From contig NZ_JAPMLM010000072.1 in the NCBI RefSeq assembly GCF_026410195.1, forward strand, positions 170,544 to 234,543: a stretch of DNA of 64,000 bases. The letters are read 5' to 3'. The DNA comes from Xanthomarina sp. F2636L (GTDB lineage Bacteria; Bacteroidota; Bacteroidia; Flavobacteriales; Flavobacteriaceae). The notes under the pieces were generated by a model. That model did no database searches and had not been told where the DNA came from. It saw nothing but the letters and a program-made list of their open reading frames with translations. Shown here piece by piece: positions 8,969 to 16,418 of the stretch; positions within the stretch are counted from its first letter, which is position 1; the number at the start of each line of letters is the position of its first letter. A program made the translations under genes and the position numbers.

Positions 8969-11056
8969 TCAATAATTTAATAACTCATTTATCTTAGTCA
9001 TAACTTTCTCTGTAGATGGAATCATGGTCTGCTCCAAAGTTGTATTTAATGGAATCGCTGGCATATTTTCACTTCCAATAGTCATTACAGGTGCATCTAA
9101 AAACTTAAAACAGTCTTCTTGAATTTTTCCTGCTAAGGCTCGTGCAAAACTATTATTACTAGGTTCTTCGGTAACCACCAGACATTTCCCGGTTTTTTTA
9201 ACCGATTTCATTACGGTTTCTTCATCTAATGGATATAAAGTTCTCAAATCGATAACTTCAATTTGATTCTTCATTCCAAGCTCTTCCGAAGCATTCATGG
9301 CCCAGTGCACTCCCATGCCATAAGAAACAATAGTGATGGTTTCTACATTTTCTTGTTTCCATATCTCTTGTAGAACCCAAGCTTTTCCAAATGGTAATAC
9401 ATAATCTTCTGCAGGCTCAATAGAGGTTGCGCCTTGAGTTCCCGGCACCTTAGACCAATACAACCCTTTGTGTTCTAAAATCACAACGGGATTTGGATCG
9501 TAATAGGCAGCTTTCATCAAACCTTTTAAATCGGCTCCATTACTTGGATAGGCTATTTTAATGCCACGAATATTAGTAATAACGCTTTCTACAGAAGAGG
9601 AATGATAAGGTCCTCCACTGCCATAAGCGCCAATGGGCACACGAAGAATCATACTTACAGGCCATTTTCCGTTACTTAAATAACAGCTTCTACTAACTTC
9701 TGTAAATAACTGGTTTAACCCAGGCCAAATATAATCTGCAAATTGAACCTCAACAATAGGCTTTAAACCAACAGCACTCATTCCAACGGTTGAGCCTACA
9801 ATAAACGCTTCTTGAATTGGGGTATTAAAAACTCTGTCGTCTCCAAATTTTTGAGCTAAAGTGGCAGCCTCTCTAAAAACACCTCCTAATCTGCCTCCAA
9901 CATCTTGTCCGTACAGCAAACATTCTTTGTGTTTTCTCATAAGCTCTTCCACAGCAAATAAGGCACAATCTACCATCACCACTTTTTCTGCTCCTTTTGG
10001 AGATCGCTCTCCCTTTTCTTCTGTAATTGGGGTTGGAGCAAAATCGTTGGTAAATAAGTCTTCGGGCTTTGGATCTTCAGCTTTTAAAGCTTTCTCGTAA
10101 TCCGTTTGAACGGTTGTTTTTGCTGAATTCTCTATAGCTTCAATCTCTTTAGACGTAAAACCGTTGTCCAATAACTGTTGTTTGATTACTGGATATGGAT
10201 CCCGAGAGCGTGCTTCTTCTAAATCGTCTCGATACCATTCCATTCTTACCCCAGAAGTATGATGATTTAATAAAGGCACTTTAGCATGAACTAAAAACGG
10301 ACGATTTTCTTTTCTGATGGTTGCAATTACTTTCTGAATAGCTTGATAACTCTCTGTAAAATTAGCACCATCTATAGTTATAGCTTCCAAACCTTTAAAT
10401 CCTTTTGCATATTCGAAGGCATTTTGAGCTCTTGTTTCTGCAGCGTTGGCTGAAATATCCCAACCATTATCCTGTACCAAATATAAAATAGGCATTTGTT
10501 TTAAAACTGCCATTTGGAAAGCTTCAGAAACTTCCCCCTCGGTTACAGAGGCATCGCCTAATGAGCAAACAGAAATTGGATTTAGTTGAGATTCTTCGCT
10601 ATTGCTCTGAATGACATAAGGATTATTTAAACCCTGTTCTTCTAAGTATTTTAAACCCATAGCAACTCCGGTAGCGGGAATGGCTTGCATACCTGTGGCT
10701 GAAGATTGATGTGGAATTTTAGGTTTATCAGCATCTTTTAAACTAGGATGGGAATAATAAGTTTTTCCTCCAGAAAAGGGATCGTCTTTTTTAGCTAATA
10801 ATTGCAGCATGAGATCGTAAGGGGTTACACCAAATGACAATAACATAGCGTCGTCTCTATAATACGGAAAAGCATAATCTTGAGGTAATAATTGCATTCC
10901 TAAGGCTATTTGTATGGCTTCATGCCCTCTAGAAGTGGCATGTACATATTTAGACACTTGCTTAAAATTAGCTTCGTATAATTCTGCCATAGCTTTGGCC
11001 GTACAAAGAGTTGAAAATCCTTTTTCTAGTATGTCTTTACTTATCTTATTTTCCAC
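8969..11056 (-). CDS. Branched-chain 2-oxoacid dehydrogenase E1, fused alpha and beta
   Basis: The thiamine-diphosphate E1 of the complex that decarboxylates the 2-oxo acids of Val, Leu and Ile. The alpha part (about 1-330) has the ThDP site GDASVTEGEVSEAF, completed by the DNGWDIS segment. The beta part (about 355-695) starts VMVDCALFAVEELM and includes VGMSAVGLKPIVEVQFADY. The 695-residue fusion is common in Bacteroidota. Odd: residues about 147-157 (VIQSNSEESQ) sit where the fold expects a short link before NPISVCSLGD. They are encoded by a palindromic repeat otherwise found between genes (10588-10617). E2 and ilvE lie upstream on the same strand. Confidence 0.9.
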   Translation of the reverse strand: MENKISKDILEKGFSTLCTAKAMAELYEANFKQVSKYVHATSRGHEAIQIALGMQLLPQDYAFPYYRDDAMLLSFGVTPYDLMLQLLAKKDDPFSGGKTYYSHPSLKDADKPKIPHQSSATGMQAIPATGVAMGLKYLEEQGLNNPYVIQSNSEESQLNPISVCSLGDASVTEGEVSEAFQMAVLKQMPILYLVQDNGWDISANAAETRAQNAFEYAKGFKGLEAITIDGANFTESYQAIQKVIATIRKENRPFLVHAKVPLLNHHTSGVRMEWYRDDLEEARSRDPYPVIKQQLLDNGFTSKEIEAIENSAKTTVQTDYEKALKAEDPKPEDLFTNDFAPTPITEEKGERSPKGAEKVVMVDCALFAVEELMRKHKECLLYGQDVGGRLGGVFREAATLAQKFGDDRVFNTPIQEAFIVGSTVGMSAVGLKPIVEVQFADYIWPGLNQLFTEVSRSCYLSNGKWPVSMILRVPIGAYGSGGPYHSSSVESVITNIRGIKIAYPSNGADLKGLMKAAYYDPNPVVILEHKGLYWSKVPGTQGATSIEPAEDYVLPFGKAWVLQEIWKQENVETITIVSYGMGVHWAMNASEELGMKNQIEVIDLRTLYPLDEETVMKSVKKTGKCLVVTEEPSNNSFARALAGKIQEDCFKFLDAPVMTIGSENMPAIPLNTTLEQTMIPSTEKVMTKINELLNY
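10588..10617. repeat. Palindromic repeat inserted in frame in the E1 gene
   Basis: GAGATTCTTCGCT followed by an imperfect complement ending CTGAATGACA. It is the same family as the intergenic copies ending at 12385 and 14344, but lies inside the E1 reading frame and adds about ten residues. Confidence 0.8.
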
Positions 11057-11090
11057 GAATTCTCTAATTAACTATTAATATTTATTTTTT

Positions 11091-11218
11091 GCGTTAGGGA
11101 TTGAACGGTCTGTTTGAGCTCTTTTTTGTATTTCTGTTTAAACAGAAAACACAAAAAAAGCGAGTAGTGAAAGCCCGACCATTTGTTGCCATAAAGCAAC
11201 AAATGGTAACGCCCAAAT
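11091..11218. repeat. Composite palindromic element with GCGTTA/TAACGC ends
   Basis: The ends GCGTTAGGGATTGAA and GGTAACGCCC are terminal inverted. Between them lie two strong hairpins (one with a TTTCTGTTTAAACAGAAA core, and CATTTGTTGC with GCAACAAATG around 11181-11206) and the stretch GAAAGCCCGACC. A second copy in inverted orientation lies at 24868-24988 with different internal hairpins. Confidence 0.8.
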
Positions 11219-11222
11219 TCTT

Positions 11223-12290
11223 TTAAACCATAGCGTTCTCTACCTTAACCATCCAATTAAACTTGTCTTTAACCTTTCCTGTTTTAATACCGTTAAGCGT
11301 GTTATTGACATCCAGGCCAACCGGACTTTCGTTAGAGACATGAATAACATCTCCATTTAATCCAATGTCTTGAATATAAGCAATTCCAACGGCTGTACCA
11401 GTACCAAAAGCTTCTTCTAAAGTACCATTTTTAGAAGCTTCTTTAACTTCGTCTATACTTATGGCGCGTTCGATAACCTCGAAACCTTTGGCTTTTAATA
11501 ACTCCATAACACTAATACGGGTAATCCCGTCTAAAATGGCACCATCTCTACCAGGAGTAATAATTTTCCCATCAATTTTGAAGAAAATATTCATGGTACC
11601 AACTTCCTGAATGTACTTATGTTCTACAGCGTCTAACCACAATACCTGGTCGTAACCATTGGCTTTGGCTAATTCTGTTGGACGAATGGCTGCAGCATAA
11701 TTTCCGGCTGCTTTGGCTTCTCCTGTACCTCCAGCTACAGCTCTAATATATTTTTTCTCAGCCCATAACTTGATTCTTTTACTAAAGAAAGGCCCAGCTG
11801 GTGAAGCAATAATGATAAATTTATAATGCGTGGCTGCACGCATTCCAATAAAGGGCTCGTCTGCGTACATAAAAGGTCTTAAATACAAAGCACTTCCGTC
11901 TTGAGGTGGAATCCAGTTTTTTTCTAAAGCTACTAATTGCTTTAAACCTTCTACAAAAAGATCTTCAGGAAAGTCTGGCATTCCCATTCTGTCTGCACTA
12001 AAATTCAAGCGTTCTGCATTTTTATTGGGTCTAAATAACATAGGGTTCCCATGGGCATCAACGGTAGCTTTCATACCTTCAAAAATAGCTTGTCCGTAAT
12101 GTAAGGCCATGGCTGCTGGATGGGTTGCAATAGATTTTAAAGGTTCTATTCTAGGATTTACCCATTGACCGTTTTCATAATCGCAGATAAACATGTGATC
12201 TGTAAAAGTGGTTCCCAAAGGAATGTTGTTGAAGTCTAAAGCATCAACCCTAGATCTTTCTACTTTGTTTATTGAAATATTGTGTTTCAT
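11223..12290 (-). CDS. ilvE: Branched-chain amino acid aminotransferase
   Basis: PLP enzyme (fold type IV) that interconverts Leu/Ile/Val and their 2-oxo acids. At 355 residues it is of the long BCAT type. The PLP lysine is in GGTGEAKAAGNYA (about 188-200). The substrate region LRPFMYADEPFIGM and the phosphate-binding GTGTAVGIAYI near the C-terminus are present. It lies between the E1 and E2 genes of the branched-chain dehydrogenase on the same strand, so here it probably feeds catabolism. The spacer to E1 holds a composite repeat element, so co-transcription with E1 is uncertain. Confidence 0.93.
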   Translation of the reverse strand: MKHNISINKVERSRVDALDFNNIPLGTTFTDHMFICDYENGQWVNPRIEPLKSIATHPAAMALHYGQAIFEGMKATVDAHGNPMLFRPNKNAERLNFSADRMGMPDFPEDLFVEGLKQLVALEKNWIPPQDGSALYLRPFMYADEPFIGMRAATHYKFIIIASPAGPFFSKRIKLWAEKKYIRAVAGGTGEAKAAGNYAAAIRPTELAKANGYDQVLWLDAVEHKYIQEVGTMNIFFKIDGKIITPGRDGAILDGITRISVMELLKAKGFEVIERAISIDEVKEASKNGTLEEAFGTGTAVGIAYIQDIGLNGDVIHVSNESPVGLDVNNTLNGIKTGKVKDKFNWMVKVENAMV

Positions 12291-12304
12291 AATTATATTA
12301 GTTT

Positions 12305-12385
12305 GTCATTGTATAGAATCCCGATAACTATCGAGAAACGTAGCAACCTTTTAATGAGAGATTCTTCGCTATCGCTCAGAATGAC
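12305..12385. repeat. 81-bp element with GTCATT...AATGAC ends
   Basis: Starts GTCATTGTATAGAATCCCG and ends GATTCTTCGCTATCGCTCAGAATGAC, so the terminal hexamers are inverted repeats. It occupies nearly all of the spacer between ilvE and E2. The right half is the repeat found in frame in other genes. Confidence 0.75.
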
Positions 12386-12387
12386 AT

Positions 12388-13710
12388 TTATATTTTTCTA
12401 TTGATATCAAATTGTTCAAAATAATCTGCTACACGGCGCACAAAACTTCCACCTAAAAATCCGTCAACCACTCTATGATCGAAAGATAAAGATAAATACA
12501 TCATACTTCTGATTGCGATTTCATCACCTTTTTCAGTTTCGATGACCTCAGCTCGTTTTTTAATGATTCCCAGAGCTAAGATAGCGACTTCTGGTTGATT
12601 GATGATGGGTGTTCCCATAACAGATCCAAAAGTTCCAACATTGGAAATAGTAAACGTGCTTCCCTTAATATCGTCTGCTGTTAATTTATTTTCTCGCGCC
12701 TTATTTGCTAACTCATTGACATTTTCAGCTAAGGCTTTTAAATCTTTTGTATCGGCATTTTTCACAACCGGAACAATTAAATTTCCACTTGGTAAGGCGG
12801 TTGCCATTCCAATATTAATAGCTTCTTTTACAATAATATGACTCCCATCTACAGAAGCATTGATATTTGGGAAATCTTTAACTGCTTTCGCTACTGCTTC
12901 CACAAATAAAGGTGTAAAAGTCAGGCGTTCGCCGTATTTTTCTTGAAAGGCTTTTTTGTTGGCATCTCTCCAGTTAACCATATTGGTTAAATCGGCTTCC
13001 ACATAAGCGGTAACATGTGGCGAAGTGTGTTTAGAATACACCATATGATCTGCAATCATTTGTCGCATACGGTCCATTTCTATAATTTTTCCTTTGCCTT
13101 TATCGAAAGTTAATTGTGGTATTCTATAGGCTGTTGGATCTTGAGTAACAGCTTGTGCAAACTTATATGGTCGTCCGCCTTCTATATAATTAAACACATC
13201 GCTTTTACGAAGTCGGCCTTCATGACCTGTAGCTGGAATTCTGGCAAGTTCTTCGAAACTGATATGCTGTTCTTTGGCTATTTTTATAACCAAAGGTGAA
13301 AAGAATTGGTTTGAATTTGAAACGGAGAAAGAATTGGTTTGGGATTCCTCGATTTTCCTTGGAATGACAGTTGCCTTATTTGTTATATTTTTTTTCTTCT
13401 CCTGAGTATTCGATTTCAAATTTGATTTCGACTTCGATTTCTTCTCATCTGAGACCTCAAGAATAGCCATTACTTCGCCAACGGGAACTACATCTTGAGC
13501 TTGAAATAAAATTTTTATCAAAGTTCCTGAAACTGGAGCAGGCACTTCGTTATCCACTTTATCTGTTCCAACCTCTAAAATAACATCGCCTTCTTCAAAG
13601 CTATCGCCTTCCGATAGTAGCCAGCTAATGATGGTTCCTTCCGTAATTGACTCACCCATTTTGGGCATCTTCAATTCCCACGAACGTGGGAATCTCTTTT
13701 TATCTTCCAT
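12388..13710 (-). CDS. Dihydrolipoamide acyltransferase E2 (branched-chain complex)
   Basis: The core acyltransferase of the 2-oxoacid dehydrogenase complex. Lipoyl domain about 12-90 with the lipoylated lysine in GTDKVDNEV. E3/E1-binding domain SPLVIKIAKEQHISFEELARIPATG about 137-175. Catalytic domain with SFDHRVVDG at the C-terminus. Two odd insertions: FPRSWE at residues 6-12 is read from a CCCACGAACGTGGG palindrome, and VIPRKIEES (about 113-123) in the linker is read from another palindromic repeat. The ATG overlaps the end of the GIY-YIG gene by 11 nt. E3 is not in the window. Confidence 0.92.
   Translation of the reverse strand: MEDKKRFPRSWELKMPKMGESITEGTIISWLLSEGDSFEEGDVILEVGTDKVDNEVPAPVSGTLIKILFQAQDVVPVGEVMAILEVSDEKKSKSKSNLKSNTQEKKKNITNKATVIPRKIEESQTNSFSVSNSNQFFSPLVIKIAKEQHISFEELARIPATGHEGRLRKSDVFNYIEGGRPYKFAQAVTQDPTAYRIPQLTFDKGKGKIIEMDRMRQMIADHMVYSKHTSPHVTAYVEADLTNMVNWRDANKKAFQEKYGERLTFTPLFVEAVAKAVKDFPNINASVDGSHIIVKEAINIGMATALPSGNLIVPVVKNADTKDLKALAENVNELANKARENKLTADDIKGSTFTISNVGTFGSVMGTPIINQPEVAILALGIIKKRAEVIETEKGDEIAIRSMMYLSLSFDHRVVDGFLGGSFVRRVADYFEQFDINRKI
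13341..13369. repeat. Palindromic repeat in frame in the E2 linker
   Basis: GGGATTCCTCGATTTTCCTT followed by GGAATGACA, the same ends as the intergenic GATTC...GAATGACA family. It encodes about ten residues of the flexible linker. Confidence 0.7.
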
Positions 13711-13812
13711 GTCTTAATCTATTAAAATCTATATTCCAATTCATACTTAAATCCATCCAACTTGGATTCATACTTTCAATCAATTCTATTTTCCAAGAAC
13801 GATTCCATTTTT
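13633..13812. repeat. Direct repeat A: 3' end of GIY-YIG gene plus 5' end of E2 gene
   Basis: About 180 bp that recur with roughly 90% identity or more at 14059-14237. This copy carries the functional E2 start and the functional GIY-YIG end. Confidence 0.9.
13674..13694. repeat. CCCACGAACGTGGG palindrome in frame at the E2 start
   Basis: ATTCCCACGAACGTGGGAAT is a near-perfect palindrome. Degenerate relatives lie between genes at 26277, 31266 and 32109. Here it encodes residues 6-12 of E2. Confidence 0.7.
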
Positions 13813-14020
13813 TTAACCTTTTCTCTCTAATTATAGCTTCATTATCTTTTTCAAACTCTTCAAAATATACTAGTTTGTCGCAATTATATTTTGCAGTAAA
13901 AGAATTTGGATAGACTTTTAGTTTGTGCTCTTTTACTCGTTCTTCAATATTATCAGTAATACCTATATAAACTGTGCCCTTAAACTTATTTGCCATTATA
14001 TAGATATACCATTTACACAT
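13700..14020 (-). CDS. GIY-YIG endonuclease domain protein
   Basis: From the ATG at 14020 the product is 106 residues with KWYIYIM at the start and GTVYIGITDNIEERVKEHK after it, the GIY-YIG pattern, then the usual REKRLKKWNRSWKIELIE and NPxWxDL tail. This is the small stand-alone GIY-YIG group (UhpG/YhbQ-like), a nuclease superfamily with mostly unknown targets. The longer frame up to 14107 only reads a PAQAGIS palindromic repeat and is not likely translated. Its stop overlaps the E2 start by 11 nt. The flanking 180-bp duplication suggests it arrived by insertion beside E2. Confidence 0.85.
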   Translation of the reverse strand: MCKWYIYIMANKFKGTVYIGITDNIEERVKEHKLKVYPNSFTAKYNCDKLVYFEEFEKDNEAIIREKRLKKWNRSWKIELIESMNPSWMDLSMNWNIDFNRLRHGR

Positions 14021-14025
14021 GCTTA

Positions 14026-14136
14026 CTAATATTGAGATTCCTGCCTGCGCAGGAAGTTGGTTCCTTCTGTGATGCTTTCGCCCATTCTGGGCATCTTCAA
14101 TTCCCACGAACGTGGGAATTTCTCTTTATCTTCCAT
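14026..14136 (-). pseudogene. Truncated second copy of the E2 gene start
   Basis: A 36-codon frame starts MEDKEKFPRSWELKMPRMGE, almost the same as the E2 N-terminus, continues to SITEG and is then cut by a GATTCCTGCCTGCGCAGGAA palindrome and a stop. It is a relic of the E2 5' end, left upstream of the GIY-YIG gene. Confidence 0.85.
14034..14055. repeat. GAGATTCCTGCCTGCGCAGGAA palindrome
   Basis: Exact core CCTGC-CTGC-GCAGG, the same family as 25041-25062, 26411-26433 and 32158-32181. It lies at the break between the E2 relic and the GIY-YIG leader. Confidence 0.85.
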
Positions 14137-14237
14137 ATCTTAATCTATTAAAATCTATATTCCAATTCAAACTTAAATCCATCCAACTTGGATTCATACT
14201 TTCAATCAATTCTATTTTCCAAGCACGATTCCATTTT
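14059..14237. repeat. Direct repeat B: relic of GIY-YIG tail and E2 start
   Basis: The second copy of the 180-bp segment. On the - strand it reads the last ~33 residues of a GIY-YIG protein (ending FNRLRYGR and stop) and then the E2 start relic. The GIY-YIG head of this copy is missing. Confidence 0.85.
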
Positions 14238-14278
14238 ATGTGTCTTTAACTTAAGTTTTGACATTGTTATTATATTTT

Positions 14279-14344
14279 GTCATTGTGAGAACCAAGGGCT
14301 TGATAATCTTAAAAAAAAAGATTCTTCACTTCGTTCTGAATGAC
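14279..14344. repeat. 66-bp element with GTCATT...AATGAC ends
   Basis: Inverted terminal hexamers enclose GTGAGAACCAAGGGC, an A run and GATTCTTCACTTCGTTCTG. It fills the spacer between paaY and the duplicated E2 region. Confidence 0.75.
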
Positions 14345-14348
14345 ATTT

Positions 14349-14945
14349 TTATTTTTTCATAAAATCCCTCAACGTATCGTAAACTCCTTCCTGCATTTTC
14401 ATGTTTTCCGGAATCTCTCTCAATGGCTCTACTTCTTTTAAACTCTCGTGACAATCATCTGGTAATTGCTGGTATAACTGGGTACCTTTTGTTTTCCATG
14501 CCATCATCTCATCGCTTACTTGCCTAATCACTTTTGCTGGATTCCCAACAACCAAACTACGCTTTGGAATAATGGTTTCTGCTTTTACAAATGCCATGGC
14601 TCCAACAATACTTTCGTCTCCAATTTCGGCATCGTCCATAATTACCGAGTTCATTCCAATTAAGCAATTCCGACCTAAATTAGCTCCATGAATTATGGCT
14701 CCATGCCCCACATGAGCACTTTCCTTAAGCGTAATTGATTTTCCAGGGAACATATGAACGGTACAGTTTTCCTGAACATTCACCCCATCTTCTAAAATAA
14801 TTTGTCCCCAATCTCCTCGAATGGCAGCTCCCGGACCAATATAACAGTTTTTGCCAATAATAACGTTTCCAGTAACGGCTGCAAGAGGATGCACGAAACT
14901 GGATTCGTGTACTACTGGTGTGTAATCTTTGAATGCGTAAATCAT
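14349..14945 (-). CDS. paaY: PaaY-type hexapeptide-repeat protein
   Basis: 198 residues, a left-handed beta-helix of hexapeptide repeats (VIIGKNCYIGPGAAIRGDWG onward to about 140) with the zinc-binding histidines of the gamma-carbonic-anhydrase/PaaY group (HMFPG, HVGHGAIIHG). A C-terminal helix carries PLREIPE as in PaaY. PaaY is a thioesterase that rescues CoA trapped by spontaneous rearrangement products of the phenylacetate pathway. It lies near, but separated from, the main paa operon by the CHAT operon. Confidence 0.85.
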   Translation of the reverse strand: MIYAFKDYTPVVHESSFVHPLAAVTGNVIIGKNCYIGPGAAIRGDWGQIILEDGVNVQENCTVHMFPGKSITLKESAHVGHGAIIHGANLGRNCLIGMNSVIMDDAEIGDESIVGAMAFVKAETIIPKRSLVVGNPAKVIRQVSDEMMAWKTKGTQLYQQLPDDCHESLKEVEPLREIPENMKMQEGVYDTLRDFMKK

Positions 14946-15019
14946 GTGTGAGTTGTTAGTTTTGAGCTGTGAGCTTGATTAATATTTAGTTTTTAGTTGG
15001 TAGTTTTTAGTTGTTAGTA

Positions 15020-15394
15020 TTACGTCGGTTTATTTTTCAAATGTTTCATTAAAGACGATAGCATTTTATTTATTTCCACAAGTAAGGAGCGGTTATTTTC
15101 GCTCTGTTCAAAACTTATATAGTTCCTCAAATAAGCTTTTGTTGTAGCGGCTACACATTCTCTAGAACTATCTCTTGCAATTCTCAAGTAATTTAAAAAA
15201 CTTGCGTCTGAACTACCAGAGCCTTCAGCAGTATTAAATGCTATGGAATCTGCTGCTCGTGCAAACTGAGCCGACAATCTATAGTTTTCAATTTTAGGAA
15301 AATCATTTAACTGTTGATGCACCAACTCCACAAACTCTATGGCTTTTTGATATACTTTTAAATCTTCGAAATTAAAATGATATATACTTTTCAT
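15020..15394 (-). CDS. Four-helix-bundle protein, 23S-rRNA IVP family (copy 1)
   Basis: 124 residues starting MKSIYHFNFEDLKVYQKAIEF, with the family motifs FEDLxVYQKA, LSAQFARAADSIAFNTAEG and FLNYLRIARDSSREC. This family was first seen inside 23S rRNA intervening sequences and is related to the Avd protein of diversity-generating retroelements. No rRNA and no reverse transcriptase are near. Two further members lie at 27802 and 29499 within the phenylacetate genes. The function is unknown. Confidence 0.85.
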   Translation of the reverse strand: MKSIYHFNFEDLKVYQKAIEFVELVHQQLNDFPKIENYRLSAQFARAADSIAFNTAEGSGSSDASFLNYLRIARDSSRECVAATTKAYLRNYISFEQSENNRSLLVEINKMLSSLMKHLKNKPT

Positions 15395-15437
15395 CTGAAA
15401 TCTAACTTCTTTCTACCCGGTACATTCTACCCTCCAA

Positions 15438-16190
15438 CTACTCAAACTTTTTCAATTTTTCTTTTGTAAAATCAGACAACACTAGTCTTCCACTGGTTTC
15501 AGCTCGTTCTGCTAATAATTCATCCCAATGATCTGTTCCATTCCAAAACACCTTTTTCATTTCTAACATGGCTTCCGGATTATATGTACATAAATGCTCA
15601 GCTGTATTTTTAACTGCTTCGTCTAAGGCTTCTGTCGTATCGAAAACATGTGTGTATAATCCTTTTTCTTTAGCCCATTCTGGGGCATAAAACGAATTGG
15701 CATCTATAGCAATTTGACTCATAGCACTTAATCCCATTTTACGTTCAATTGCTGGGCCAACCACGAATGGTCCGATACCTATATTTAATTCACTTAACTT
15801 AATAGCAGCAAATTTTGTTGCCATACAATAATCGGTTGATGCTGCTAGACCTACGCCTCCACCAACTGTTTTTCCTTGAATGCGTCCCACAATAAATTTC
15901 GGACATTTTCGCATGGCATTAATCACATTTGCAAAGCCAGAAAAGAATACTTTTCCGGTTGCCGCATCATTGATATTGATTAATTCATTGAAGCTTGCTC
16001 CAGCGCAAAAGGTTCGGTCTCCTCCACTTTTTAATACTATGACTTTAATATCATTATTCTCTCCTGCTTCCGTTATAGTTTTAGCTAGTTTAGCTAACAA
16101 ATCTCCAGGTAAGGAATTGTGTGCGGGATGGAAGAATTCTATGTAGCCTACTTCGTTTTCTATTTCTACGTTTACGTATGGTTTAGACAT
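15438..16190 (-). CDS. Enoyl-CoA hydratase/isomerase family protein
   Basis: 250 residues, crotonase fold. Oxyanion-hole segments are FCAGASFNEL (about 61-70) and GKTVGGGVGLAASTDYC (about 105-121). One acidic residue aligns with the second catalytic Glu (SELNIGIGPF), but the position of the first Glu in true hydratases (GEK in the rat enzyme) reads ATK here, so it may be an isomerase or hydrolase rather than a hydratase. It probably belongs with the phenylacetate genes (paaY and a four-helix gene lie downstream). It is divergent from the CHAT operon. Confidence 0.85.
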   Translation of the reverse strand: MSKPYVNVEIENEVGYIEFFHPAHNSLPGDLLAKLAKTITEAGENNDIKVIVLKSGGDRTFCAGASFNELININDAATGKVFFSGFANVINAMRKCPKFIVGRIQGKTVGGGVGLAASTDYCMATKFAAIKLSELNIGIGPFVVGPAIERKMGLSAMSQIAIDANSFYAPEWAKEKGLYTHVFDTTEALDEAVKNTAEHLCTYNPEAMLEMKKVFWNGTDHWDELLAERAETSGRLVLSDFTKEKLKKFE

Positions 16191-16217
16191 CTTAAATTAT
16201 TATAAATTGTGAATATT

Positions 16218-16225
16218 CAAAGTTA
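16218..16225 (-). promoter_or_regulatory. -7 box for the crotonase gene
   Basis: CAAAGTTA on the + strand reads TAACTTTG on the - strand, fitting TAnnTTTG, with a leader of about 20 nt to the start at 16190. Confidence 0.5.
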
Positions 16226-16319
16226 CAATAAAACTTAAACTTCACATTATTACTTTTTGTTAATAAGATTTTTATAAGCGCCTTTAAAAGCATAGATATT
16301 TAACCTATTGATTCAAAAT

Positions 16320-16367
16320 ATACGACATTCATCGTATTTTATTCTATTCAAGATATGTATAAGTTTG
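16320..16367 (+). promoter_or_regulatory. Promoter and possible operator of the CHAT operon
   Basis: The -7 box TAAGTTTG (16360-16367) lies about 20 bp after a TTTT run. Overlapping the upstream part is a perfect inverted repeat ATACGA-CATTCA-TCGTAT (16320-16337), a possible regulator site. Confidence 0.5.
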
Positions 16368-16418
16368 AAACTGTTAAGCATACTGAATTATGTGACAGCA
16401 TTAAATTAATACATTCGA

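Noticed and set aside
14020..14107. N-terminal extension of the GIY-YIG protein (QLPAQAGIS)
   Set aside because: It only translates the palindromic repeat and the relic of the E2 start; the family begins at MCKWYIYIM.
15020..15394. Four-helix-bundle gene as Avd of a diversity-generating retroelement
   Set aside because: No reverse transcriptase, template repeat or variable repeat is seen anywhere in the window.
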